From positions 650,501-714,500 of the forward strand of contig NZ_JAAATZ010000001.1 of the NCBI RefSeq assembly GCF_010119235.1: a DNA stretch of 64,000 nt, read 5' to 3'. Of this stretch, positions 36,324-44,272 are shown piece after piece. The DNA comes from Flavobacterium phycosphaerae. GTDB taxonomy: Bacteria; Bacteroidota; Bacteroidia; Flavobacteriales; Flavobacteriaceae. A program made the translations under genes and the position numbers. Below the pieces are notes generated by a model that had not been told where the DNA came from, searched no databases, and saw nothing but the letters and a program-made list of their open reading frames with translations. Each line of letters begins with the position of its first letter. The first letter of the stretch is position 1.

Positions 36324-36331
36324 CAAAAATA
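36324..36331 (-). promoter_or_regulatory. -7 box next to start codon of 36315
   Basis: Minus strand TATTTTTG, exact consensus, ending eight bases from the ATG; predicts a leader of only a few bases. Confidence 0.45.
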
Positions 36332-36342
36332 GAGAAAAAAAA

Positions 36343-36510
36343 CCAATGTTCCTAAAAGCAAAAAAGCCATCCCTGTGAAGGGAAAGCTTTTCATTGGTCT
36401 AACTACTAAACCTGCTACGAGTTACAAAGTCGTAGCGAAACAACACAACTAATCTTAGATACTTTCTTGGAAGCCTAAAACACAATCTTCATCAGATTAT
36501 TATTTTGGGC
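36343..36510 (-). other. Structured intergenic stretch, possible small RNA
   Basis: No ORF. Nested inverted repeats: CCAATG / CATTGG (36343-36348 / 36392-36397), AAAAGC / GCTTTT (36362-36367 / 36386-36391), TCCCT / AGGGA (36370-36374 / 36379-36383), then a separate perfect hairpin GCTACGA / TCGTAGC (36414-36420 / 36430-36436). On the minus strand the first block reads as a hairpin followed by GGCTTTTTT, an intrinsic terminator. A short minus-strand transcript ending near 36360 is possible, but no promoter box is visible for it. Confidence 0.4.
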
Positions 36511-36513
36511 AAA

Positions 36514-36539
36514 AAAGGTTTTCATTGCTGAAAACCTTT
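36514..36539 (-). terminator. Terminator of tRNA-Asp
   Basis: AAAGGTTTTCA / TGAAAACCTTT, an 11-bp stem with a four-base loop, then a T-run on the minus strand. Confidence 0.85.
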
Positions 36540-36550
36540 CCCAATTTTAG

Positions 36551-36624
36551 CGGTCTGGACGGGACTCGAACCCGCGACCCCATGCGTGACAGGCATGTAT
36601 TCTAACCAACTGAACTACCAAACC
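36551..36624 (-). tRNA. tRNA-Asp (anticodon GUC)
   Basis: Minus strand folds as a 74-nt cloverleaf: acceptor GGTTTGG / CCAGACC with discriminator G, anticodon stem CATGC / GCATG around CTGTCAC, T arm GCGGG TTCGAGT CCCGT. No CCA encoded. Confidence 0.96.
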
Positions 36625-36642
36625 ATCGCTTAATTGCGGTTG

Positions 36643-36650
36643 CAAATATA
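36643..36650 (-). promoter_or_regulatory. -7 box of tRNA-Asp promoter
   Basis: Minus strand TATATTTG followed by CA, identical to the tRNA-Leu box, 19 bases from the tRNA 5' end. Confidence 0.6.
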
Positions 36651-36710
36651 CAACCGTTTTTGATATCTGCAACTTTTTTTTAATAAAAATAACAAGTCTT
36701 TTTAGGTTGA

Positions 36711-37637
36711 TTAACCAAACATTTGTTTCTCAACCAAATATGTCGTCAAAATCTTTTCAAAACTTTCCTCTACAGCTACGGGAACATACTTGATTTTGTT
36801 TTGAGCACAAGTCATAGCAAGCGTTTTGAAATAGGCATTTACCTTTTCTTCGTAAGCTTCTTTTATGGTGTCGGCAAAAACATTAATCTGTTCTCCGGTC
36901 TCCAAGTCGATGAATTTACGTGGCGCATTGTCGAAATTAAAGTTGATTTCCGTCTTTTTATCAATCACATGAAAAACGACTACCTTATGTTTATTGTGTT
37001 TTAAATGTTGTAACGCATTAAAAAGTGCCTCCTGATTTCCGGTCTGAAACATATCCGTAAACAATATAATCATGGAACGGCGGTGAATTTTTTCGGCAAT
37101 TTGATGCAAAAAAGTAATTGTATCTGTACTCTTAGACTCTTTCGGGTTTTCTAACAAATCCTCCAGTTTGTTTAAAATCATTCGGTGGTGACGATCGCTG
37201 CCCTTCTCAGGCGCATAATACTCATAAGTATCCGAATACACACTCAGTCCGACAGCATCACGTTGCTTTTTTAATAAATTCATCAACACAGCAGAAGCTA
37301 AAACAGAAAATCCAATTTTATTATGGAAAAAGAGTTCGTCATTTTTCAACTTGGGATAATGCATGGAAGAAGAATTGTCAATAATAATATGACAACGAAG
37401 ATTGGTTTCTTCTTCAAATTTTTTGGTGTATAGTCGGTCGGTTTTCGCAAATAATTTCCAGTCGATATGCTTAGTGCTTTCGCCAGCATTATACACTTTA
37501 TGTTCGGCAAATTCAGCCGAAAAACCATGAAACGGACTTTTATGCATTCCTGAAATAAAGCCTTCTACCACTTGATTGGCAAGCAATTCCAAATGTTTAA
37601 AACCGGAGACTATTTCTTTTTGTTCTTCTATCTTCAT
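36711..37637 (-). CDS. DUF58 domain protein (vWA-like)
   Basis: 308 residues. The DUF58 signature YNAGESTKHIDWKLFAKTDRLYTKKFEEETN (about residues 49-79; G-x-x-x-x-x-I-D-W) is followed by a vWA-like core with IIIDNSSSMHY (MIDAS-like DxSxS) and ILFTDMF. Such proteins usually sit beside MoxR AAA+ ATPases in metal- or assembly-related clusters; none is next to it here. Cytoplasmic. A -7 box nearly touches the start codon. Confidence 0.9.
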   Translation of the reverse strand: MKIEEQKEIVSGFKHLELLANQVVEGFISGMHKSPFHGFSAEFAEHKVYNAGESTKHIDWKLFAKTDRLYTKKFEEETNLRCHIIIDNSSSMHYPKLKNDELFFHNKIGFSVLASAVLMNLLKKQRDAVGLSVYSDTYEYYAPEKGSDRHHRMILNKLEDLLENPKESKSTDTITFLHQIAEKIHRRSMIILFTDMFQTGNQEALFNALQHLKHNKHKVVVFHVIDKKTEINFNFDNAPRKFIDLETGEQINVFADTIKEAYEEKVNAYFKTLAMTCAQNKIKYVPVAVEESFEKILTTYLVEKQMFG

Positions 37638-37641
37638 GTCT

Positions 37642-37649
37642 CAAAGATA
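37642..37649 (-). promoter_or_regulatory. -7 box next to start codon of DUF58 gene
   Basis: Minus strand TATCTTTG, exact consensus, ending four bases before the ATG at 37637; the transcript would be leaderless or nearly so. Confidence 0.5.
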
Positions 37650-37711
37650 ATTTTATTTCATACAATTTGGCTACGCCTTGAGTGAATATTTGAATTTAAA
37701 AGTATAAAAAA

Positions 37712-37733
37712 AGGCTTGACTTTCGCCAAACCT
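37712..37733 (-). terminator. Terminator of trxA
   Basis: Minus strand AGGTTTG / CAAGCCT (one G.T pair) followed by a seven-base T-run. Confidence 0.75.
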
Positions 37734-37755
37734 TTTGATGTTGTTTATTTTTCGA

Positions 37756-38073
37756 TTATAACAAAGCGTCGATAGCGTCTGTATAAGTCTTTTTAGGAGC
37801 TACGCCTACTTGACGACCTACTACTTCTCCGTTTTGGAAAACCAATACTGTCGGGATGTTACGCACTCCGTATTTTGCAGCAAACTCTTGATTCGCATCT
37901 ACATCTACTTTTCCCACAACAGCTTTTCCTTCGTATTCTGATGAAATTTCATCGATAACCGGACCCACCATTCTACATGGACCACACCAAGCTGCCCAAA
38001 AATCTACTACTACCGGTTTATTTGATTTTAATACTACCTCGTCAAAAGTAGCATCGGTAATTGCTAAAGCCAT
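37756..38073 (-). CDS. trxA: Thioredoxin
   Basis: 105 residues, standard length. Active site WAAWCGPCRM with Cys30 and Cys33, the cis-Pro motif NIPTVLVF, and no signal peptide, so a cytoplasmic disulphide reductase working with thioredoxin reductase. Single gene with its own promoter and terminator, downstream of dnaE. Confidence 0.96.
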   Translation of the reverse strand: MALAITDATFDEVVLKSNKPVVVDFWAAWCGPCRMVGPVIDEISSEYEGKAVVGKVDVDANQEFAAKYGVRNIPTVLVFQNGEVVGRQVGVAPKKTYTDAIDALL

Positions 38074-38110
38074 ATTTTTTTACTTTTAAATTATTGTACT
38101 TATTTGATGC

Positions 38111-38118
38111 CAAAATTA
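38111..38118 (-). promoter_or_regulatory. -7 box of trxA promoter
   Basis: Minus strand TAATTTTG, exact consensus, leader about 35 nt. Confidence 0.5.
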
Positions 38119-38188
38119 GGCATTTTATTTCAGTTTTCAGTGCTAAAAAAATCAGTTTTGGCTATTAATTCATTGGCAGAACTGATAC

Positions 38189-41100
38189 CTAATTCAAGCT
38201 GAATTTGATGTTCATTTTTTCCAACTCTACTAATAATTCATTCGAAATTTTGATTTTTAATTTCCGACTGGGTAAAGATATCTTAGTAGCCACTTGGATC
38301 TGTTCCTCTTCAACCGGGATTTCAATTTCAATTTCTTCCAAATTATCGGTATCGAAATTAGCCGTGTCTTCCACTATAAGTTTGGGGACAGCGGGTATGG
38401 CTATCTTCACTTTTTCTAATTCGACAATTTCAAATGTAACCGTATTATCGCCTTTGTTGGAGCTGAAGATATCATTTAATTGCTGAATAAAATTTTGATG
38501 CAAATCATTAATATCCATTTGTATGCTCAGTTTTTTAGCAAATTGCGGCAATACATCCTGCAATTGTTTTACATCCACAAACTGCAATCTCGGTTCTGAT
38601 TTTTTTCCGGTTTCTCGGTTTACCCATCCATCTTTGACAGTAACTTTAAAATACACAAATTGGTTGTTGACCAAAAAATGACGGAACTTCAAATACTCTT
38701 CGTCAAAAATTCTGAAATCATGACTTTCGTCGTAGCCTTCCAAAGTAAACATGGCCCAGTCTTTCCCGTTTTTAGCGGTTTTATACTGCACATTGGTTAC
38801 TATACCGGCAAAGGTTAAGGTCTTACCAACATAACTAGTAAGATTCTTTAAACTCTCCAATTTGCTGTTGCAAAAATATTTCATCTCAAAGCGATAATCA
38901 TCCAAAGGGTGTCCGGAAATGTAAATTCCAACCACCTCTTTTTCTTTGGCTAATTTCTCCATTGTACTCCAATCTTCACAGGGAGGCACTGTGGGTTCGG
39001 CAATTTGAACATCACTGGCTTCACCGAACAAACTTACCTGTGATGAGTTTTCATTTTCCTGAAATTTAGCTCCATAACGAATCGCTTTTTCATAAAACGT
39101 GATATTATCGCCATCAGTATGGAAATATTGGGCTCGATGGGTATCGGTAAAACAATCAAATCCTCCTGCTAACGCCAGGTTTTCAAAAGCTTTTTTATTA
39201 GCGGCTCGCAAATCAATTCGCTTGGCTAAATCAAAAATCGATTTGTAATTTCCTTCTTTTCTATTCGCAACTATGGTTTCTACTGCGCCCATACCAACAC
39301 CTTTAACAGCACCCATTCCGAAACGAACGGCGTAGTTTTCATTTACTGTAAATTTATAATAACTTTCATTTACATCAGGCCCGAGAACCTGCAAGCCCAT
39401 TCGCTTACATTCTTCCATAAAGAACGAAACCTGTTTAATGTCGTTCATATTATTGGATAACACTGCCGCCATATATTCTGCCGGATAATGTGCTTTTAAA
39501 TAGGCTGTTTGATAGGCAATCCAGGCATAACAAGTGGAGTGTGATTTATTGAAGGCATATTGAGCAAATGCTTCCCAGTCTTTCCAGATTTTTTCCAGTT
39601 TATCTTCGGCATGACCATTAGCAACGGCTTGTTCAATGAATTTGGACTTCATTTTATCCAATACATCTTTTTGCTTTTTCCCCATCGCTTTACGCAAGAC
39701 ATCGGCATCCCCTTTAGAGAAGTTAGCCAACTTTTGCGACAATAGCATTACCTGCTCTTGATAAACGGTGATTCCGTAGGTTTCTTTTAGATATTCTTCG
39801 TTCGCTTCAAGGTCATAAGTGATTTCTTCTTCCCCATTTTTTCTGCGAACGAAAGACGGAATATATTCCAATGGTCCCGGACGATATAACGCATTCATAG
39901 CGATTAAATCTCCAAAAACAGTTGGTTTCAAATCCTTTAAATACTTCTGCATTCCGGGCGACTCGTATTGGAAAATCCCAACCGTTTCGCCTCTTTGGAA
40001 CAACTCATACGTTTTCACATCATCAATAGGAAAAGTATCCGGATCGAGCTCAACACCGGTTCTGTATTTCACTAATTTAACCGTGTCTTTTATCAGGGTT
40101 AGGGTCTTCAAACCCAAGAAGTCCATTTTCAACAGTCCGGCACTTTCAACCACCGAGTTGTCAAATTGGGTTACATATAAATCCGAATCTTTGGCAGTAG
40201 CCACCGGAACGAAATTGGTAATATCGCTTGGCGTAATAATCACACCACAAGCGTGAATACCCGTATTTCTGAGATTTCCTTCTAATATTTTGGCTTGTTG
40301 AATCGTTTCTCCGCCTAAATCATTGGCATTGGCTAACTCAATAAGTTCTTTGACTTTATCAAATTCTTCAGCTCTTAAAGCGGCTTTTAATTTATCATTA
40401 TCTAAAGTAAAAATTTTGGCCAAATTTAAGGTTGTCGGAATCAACTTGGCAATTTTATCAGCTTCAAACAACGGCAAATCTAGTACGCGAGCGGTATCAC
40501 GAACGGATGACTTGGCGGCCATCGTTCCATAAGTAATAATTTGTGCTACTTGTTTGGAACCGTATTTGTTGATTACATAATCCATGACCCGGCTTCTTCC
40601 TTCGTCATCAAAATCGATATCAATATCGGGCATCGACACACGATCAGGATTTAGGAAACGCTCAAAAAGCAAATCGTACAGTAATGGGTCAATATTGGTA
40701 ATTCCGAGACAATAGGCCACCACGGAACCGGCAGCCGAACCACGACCCGGACCAACAGACACATCCATTTGTCGGGCGGCAGCAATAAAATCCTGCACAA
40801 TCAAGAAATAACCGGGATAACCTGTATTTTCGATGGTTTTTAATTCGAAATCCAATCGCTCTTGAATCTCCGGAGTGATTTCCCCGTAACGTTTTTTTGC
40901 CCCTTCAATGGTAAGATAGGCCAAGTATTTATTTTCACCTCGTTTCCCTCCGTCAAGCTCATCTTCGGCGACTAAAAACTCTTCCGGAATATCGAATTTA
41001 GGAAGCAACACTTCGCGCGACAAATCGAAAATTTCTATTTTATTGACAATTTCTTCGGTAGTAATAATGGCTTCGGGCAAATCGTGAAATAACTTTTTCA

Positions 41101-42691
41101 TTTCGTCACCCGATTTGAAATAGTATTCCTGATTGTTAAACCCGTAACGATACCCTCGACCTCGGCCAATTGGGGTTGATTGTTTTTCGCCATCACGCAC
41201 ACACAACAAAATGTCGTGGGCATTAGCATCTTCTTTATTGATGTAGAAAACGTTATTGGTGGCTACCGTTTTTACATTGTGTTTTTTGGCCAACGTAAGC
41301 AACGAAGCATTCACCCGATTTTCATCTTCCTGATTGTGACGCATTAACTCGATGTAGAAATCTTCACCAAATTCCTGTTTCCACCAAACTAGGGCTTCTT
41401 CCGCTTGGTTTTCACCAATATTCAGTACTTTACTCGGAATTTCTCCATAAAGGTTTCCGGATAAAACAATGAGGTCTTCTTTGTATTGTTGAATTGCTTT
41501 TCTGTCAATTCTGGGCACATAGTAAAAGCCTTCGGTATAAGCAATAGAGGATAATTTAGCCAAATTATGATATCCTTTTTTGGTTTTGGCCAAGAAAACG
41601 ATTTGGTAACCGTTGTCTTTTCTGGACTTATCTTTTAAATCATCGCATACATAAAACTCGCAACCTACAATAGGTTTTACGATAGTTTCTGTTGGAGTTT
41701 CTCCGTTTTCTTCGGCTTGTTTGTTTTTGGCTTGCGCCGTTTTATTGTGGTATAAAATATCTCTAACAAAATGGAAAGCACCCATCAAATTAGCATGATC
41801 CGTCATAGCAACAGCCGGCATTTTATGTTGTACTGCAGCCGCCACCAAATCTTTGACACTGATAGTCGATTGCAACACTGAAAACTGCGTGTGATTGTGT
41901 AAATGCACGAAATCGACTTCGGCTAAACTATGGTGAATTTGTTGGTTTTCCTCAGACGGAATAACAATTGCTTCTTTTTGTTGAAATTGTTTTCTGATTT
42001 CGTCCGAAGCTTGCTTTAGATTGATGTGCTTTAATCCGATAAGTTGTATTTCCTTTGGATTATGCTCTCCAAACTCTCTGAAATAATCGGCAGGAACATC
42101 AAGTTCCTCCTTGGTAAAAATGGCTCTTCGAATTAATTCTAAGAAACAACGAGTTGTAGCTTCCACGTCGGCCGTGGCATTGTGGGCTTCGGCAAATGGA
42201 ACTTGGAAAAGATAGCTGTGTAATTCGGTTAGGGTTGGTAATTTAAATTTTCCGCCGCGACCTCCGGGCAACTTTAGCAATTCTGCCGTTACTTCGGTAC
42301 AGGTATCTAAAACCGGCATCGTAGCCATGGGAGAGTTTACACCAAGACGGTAAAACTCACAGCCCATAATATTGACATCAAACCCAACGTTTTGACCAAC
42401 TATAAATTTAGCCTTGGCCAAAGCGGTGTTGAATTTTTCTAAAACTTCGGCTAACGAAATTCCTTGTTCTTGCGCCAATTCGGTCGAAATACCATGAATT
42501 CTTTCGGCATCATACGGAATATTAAATCCTTCGGGTTTAACCAAATAATCCTGGTGTTCGATAAGATTCCCCATCGCATCGTGCAACTGCCAGGCAATTT
42601 GAATACATCTTGGCCAGTTGTCCGTATCGGAAACGGGAGCAGCCCAACGTTTTGGTAATCCGGTGGTTTCGGTATCGAAAATTAAATACAT
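38189..42691 (-). CDS. dnaE: DNA polymerase III alpha subunit with N-terminal proofreading exonuclease
   Basis: 1500 residues. Residues 1-190 are a DnaQ-type exonuclease: DTETTGLP (Exo I), GQNVGFDVNIM (Exo II) and HNATADVEAT (Exo III). The PHP domain starts near 261 (VHLHNHTQFS), and the polymerase acids lie in PDIDIDFDDEGR (688-699), with SVGPGRGSAAGS before it and the finger/tau-binding regions after. An OB-fold stretch (KTLTFAGIVTNVQ) and an acidic tail close it. The catalytic replicase of the chromosome. E. coli keeps the exonuclease on a separate subunit; here it is in the same chain. Longer than the 1160-residue E. coli protein mainly because of this domain. Confidence 0.95.
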   Translation of the reverse strand: MYLIFDTETTGLPKRWAAPVSDTDNWPRCIQIAWQLHDAMGNLIEHQDYLVKPEGFNIPYDAERIHGISTELAQEQGISLAEVLEKFNTALAKAKFIVGQNVGFDVNIMGCEFYRLGVNSPMATMPVLDTCTEVTAELLKLPGGRGGKFKLPTLTELHSYLFQVPFAEAHNATADVEATTRCFLELIRRAIFTKEELDVPADYFREFGEHNPKEIQLIGLKHINLKQASDEIRKQFQQKEAIVIPSEENQQIHHSLAEVDFVHLHNHTQFSVLQSTISVKDLVAAAVQHKMPAVAMTDHANLMGAFHFVRDILYHNKTAQAKNKQAEENGETPTETIVKPIVGCEFYVCDDLKDKSRKDNGYQIVFLAKTKKGYHNLAKLSSIAYTEGFYYVPRIDRKAIQQYKEDLIVLSGNLYGEIPSKVLNIGENQAEEALVWWKQEFGEDFYIELMRHNQEDENRVNASLLTLAKKHNVKTVATNNVFYINKEDANAHDILLCVRDGEKQSTPIGRGRGYRYGFNNQEYYFKSGDEMKKLFHDLPEAIITTEEIVNKIEIFDLSREVLLPKFDIPEEFLVAEDELDGGKRGENKYLAYLTIEGAKKRYGEITPEIQERLDFELKTIENTGYPGYFLIVQDFIAAARQMDVSVGPGRGSAAGSVVAYCLGITNIDPLLYDLLFERFLNPDRVSMPDIDIDFDDEGRSRVMDYVINKYGSKQVAQIITYGTMAAKSSVRDTARVLDLPLFEADKIAKLIPTTLNLAKIFTLDNDKLKAALRAEEFDKVKELIELANANDLGGETIQQAKILEGNLRNTGIHACGVIITPSDITNFVPVATAKDSDLYVTQFDNSVVESAGLLKMDFLGLKTLTLIKDTVKLVKYRTGVELDPDTFPIDDVKTYELFQRGETVGIFQYESPGMQKYLKDLKPTVFGDLIAMNALYRPGPLEYIPSFVRRKNGEEEITYDLEANEEYLKETYGITVYQEQVMLLSQKLANFSKGDADVLRKAMGKKQKDVLDKMKSKFIEQAVANGHAEDKLEKIWKDWEAFAQYAFNKSHSTCYAWIAYQTAYLKAHYPAEYMAAVLSNNMNDIKQVSFFMEECKRMGLQVLGPDVNESYYKFTVNENYAVRFGMGAVKGVGMGAVETIVANRKEGNYKSIFDLAKRIDLRAANKKAFENLALAGGFDCFTDTHRAQYFHTDGDNITFYEKAIRYGAKFQENENSSQVSLFGEASDVQIAEPTVPPCEDWSTMEKLAKEKEVVGIYISGHPLDDYRFEMKYFCNSKLESLKNLTSYVGKTLTFAGIVTNVQYKTAKNGKDWAMFTLEGYDESHDFRIFDEEYLKFRHFLVNNQFVYFKVTVKDGWVNRETGKKSEPRLQFVDVKQLQDVLPQFAKKLSIQMDINDLHQNFIQQLNDIFSSNKGDNTVTFEIVELEKVKIAIPAVPKLIVEDTANFDTDNLEEIEIEIPVEEEQIQVATKISLPSRKLKIKISNELLVELEKMNIKFSLN

Positions 42692-42701
42692 TTAGTTAGG
42701 A

Positions 42702-42743
42702 ATTAGGTAAAAGGCATTAGCTAAAAGGCATTAGTTAAAAGCA
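42702..42743. repeat. Three direct 14-bp repeats in the dnaE leader
   Basis: ATTAGGTAAAAGGC, ATTAGCTAAAAGGC and ATTAGTTAAAAGCA in perfect phase between the dnaE start codon and its -7 box. They would lie in the 5' untranslated mRNA. Confidence 0.7.
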
Positions 42744-42758
42744 CTTTCATGATAAAAA

Positions 42759-42766
42759 CAAAAATA
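42759..42766 (-). promoter_or_regulatory. -7 box of dnaE promoter
   Basis: Minus strand TATTTTTG, exact consensus, about 65 bases before the dnaE ATG. Confidence 0.45.
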
Positions 42767-42812
42767 CATTTTAGCCATTAGGAAATCAATTTTAGTTATC
42801 AACAAAAAACAA

Positions 42813-42840
42813 AAAAGCCAACTCAATTGAGCCGGCTTTT
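42813..42840 (-). terminator. Terminator of RNA-binding protein gene
   Basis: AAAAGCC / GGCTTTT with inner palindrome CTCAATTGAG; T-run on the minus strand. Confidence 0.8.
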
Positions 42841-42862
42841 ATACTATCTATTTAGATGTAAA

Positions 42863-43183
42863 CTAGTATCTTCCTCTATTTCCACCACCGTTATAACCAC
42901 CACCTGAACGGTTGTTGTTAAACGTTCTTCTTTCGCCTTCCGGTTTTGGTTCTGATTTATTAACCACAATCGTACGACCTTCTACTGTAGCACCATTCAA
43001 TTCTTGAATTGCTTTTTCAGCTTCTGTGTCATTTTCCATTTCAACGAAACCGAATCCTTTACTTCTACCGGTAAATTTATCAGTAATAATTTTTACGGAA
43101 TTAACCGTACCATAAACCCCGAAAGATTCTTTTAAATCTGCTTCGTCTATACTAAACGGAAGACTCCCAACAAAAATGTTCAT
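42863..43183 (-). CDS. RRM-domain RNA-binding protein
   Basis: 106 residues. One RRM: RNP2 as IFVGSLPF (residues 3-10) and RNP1 as KGFGFVEM (about 42-49), followed by a Gly/Arg/Asn-rich tail (RSGGGYNGGGNRGRY). This is the small glycine-rich RRM type found in Bacteroidota and cyanobacteria, often linked to cold or general RNA handling. Single gene with promoter and terminator. Confidence 0.94.
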   Translation of the reverse strand: MNIFVGSLPFSIDEADLKESFGVYGTVNSVKIITDKFTGRSKGFGFVEMENDTEAEKAIQELNGATVEGRTIVVNKSEPKPEGERRTFNNNRSGGGYNGGGNRGRY

Positions 43184-43206
43184 ATTTTATATTTAAAATT
43201 CAGAGA

Positions 43207-43214
43207 CAAAGGTA
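43207..43214 (-). promoter_or_regulatory. -7 box of RRM gene promoter
   Basis: Minus strand TACCTTTG, exact consensus, leader about 20 nt. Confidence 0.55.
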
Positions 43215-43270
43215 ATTTAAATAAAGTGTAAACCGTTATTAATTTGGACTTTATTATTACATTAACAAAA

Positions 43271-43290
43271 AAACCATCCGAAGATGGTTT
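43271..43290 (-). terminator. Terminator of lipoprotein gene
   Basis: AAACCATC / GATGGTTT with loop CGAA (stable tetraloop on the plus strand, TTCG on the minus strand), then a T-run on the minus strand. Confidence 0.85.
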
Positions 43291-43313
43291 GATAGGTTTT
43301 CTATTTTGAGGTA

Positions 43314-44081
43314 TTATAAAGTATCGGGATATACCGGGATTTTATAAAAGTCTCCGTATTGGAAATTGATAACCGGACCGCCAAATGGATTAGTATCAAT
43401 ACTAATAGCATTGAATTTAAATTCACCGGTAACAGTCATATTAATATTGTCATAATCCGAAATTATAATTTCACCATTGCTGTTTTGTACATTCACCACT
43501 CTCAGTTTACAGTTTACATTTCCTTGCGAAACCGTAATAATATCACCCGGCATGTACCCATTACCTCTGGCTGTTATTCTTGGTACCGAAGTAACAACTC
43601 CAACTGCATTTGCTGCAATGGCTACTGTTAATCCTGAACCTGAACCACCTGTGGTATTATGTGATGAATCGCAAACATAATCACCATCCGTTTGAAGATC
43701 GCAATCTGAAAGATAACCGCTTCCGCCGGCTACCAAGGCAAGAGTATAAACCGGTCCTGCTGCAACTGCCGTCTCATATTCAAGATCAACATCGTTGTAA
43801 GTAGCAGAGTAATTAGCTGAATTACTAGTGTTAGTAGAACCTAAAATATAAGTTCCTTCGGTAGCACTGCTGGTATTTAAAGTAACTAATTCATACTGAG
43901 TATAGGCTTCAATTCTAAGGTTTCCACTTGCTGAAAGGTAAGCTCTTGCATCAGTGGCTCTCCACATTACATCATCTTTCAGTGCTTGAAATCCTGGGTC
44001 ATTTGTTTTCAAGTCTTCTTGACAAGAAACAAAGGCTATAGCCACAATAAATAGGGACAAAAATCTTTTCATAACTTTCAT
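43314..44081 (-). CDS. DUF6252-like lipoprotein with GGSGY module
   Basis: 255 residues from ATG 44081; the longer frame (44096) starts inside the -7 box. Lipobox AFVSC at about residues 16-20. Residues about 25-110 and 230-255 resemble Bacteroidota DUF6252 lipoproteins (ALKDDVMWRATDARAYLS). Between them is an insert (about 115-205) built from GGSGY, GGSGSGL and GNGYMPGD turns, a pattern known from phage tail and adhesin beta modules. Surface-exposed binding is a guess. Single gene. Confidence 0.75.
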   Translation of the reverse strand: MKVMKRFLSLFIVAIAFVSCQEDLKTNDPGFQALKDDVMWRATDARAYLSASGNLRIEAYTQYELVTLNTSSATEGTYILGSTNTSNSANYSATYNDVDLEYETAVAAGPVYTLALVAGGSGYLSDCDLQTDGDYVCDSSHNTTGGSGSGLTVAIAANAVGVVTSVPRITARGNGYMPGDIITVSQGNVNCKLRVVNVQNSNGEIIISDYDNINMTVTGEFKFNAISIDTNPFGGPVINFQYGDFYKIPVYPDTL

Positions 44082-44093
44082 AGTATTACTCCA

Positions 44094-44101
44094 CAAAAAT
44101 A
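44094..44101 (-). promoter_or_regulatory. -7 box of lipoprotein gene promoter
   Basis: Minus strand TATTTTTG, exact consensus, deciding for the ATG at 44081. Confidence 0.5.
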
Positions 44102-44216
44102 GTTTTTTAATGCAAAAATGCTAATTAAATTTTAAAAAAATATCGTTAAAATTAGACAACACAAGAACTTAGCATTAAAAATATAAAAATCAATTAGTTT
44201 GTTTACGAAAAAAAAC

Positions 44217-44224
44217 TATCTTTG
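44217..44224 (+). promoter_or_regulatory. -7 box of rpsP-rimM promoter
   Basis: TATCTTTGC, exact consensus, with TTTG at 44198-44201 upstream (closer than usual). The 45-nt leader contains a small hairpin GAGGT / ACCTC (44240-44244 / 44250-44254). Confidence 0.6.
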
Positions 44225-44272
44225 CGCCCTTAAATAACCGAGGTCGAGTACCTCAAATTAATCAAAAAGATT

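Noticed and set aside
39819..40256. 145-residue plus-strand frame inside dnaE
   Set aside because: Antisense shadow of the polymerase active-site region.
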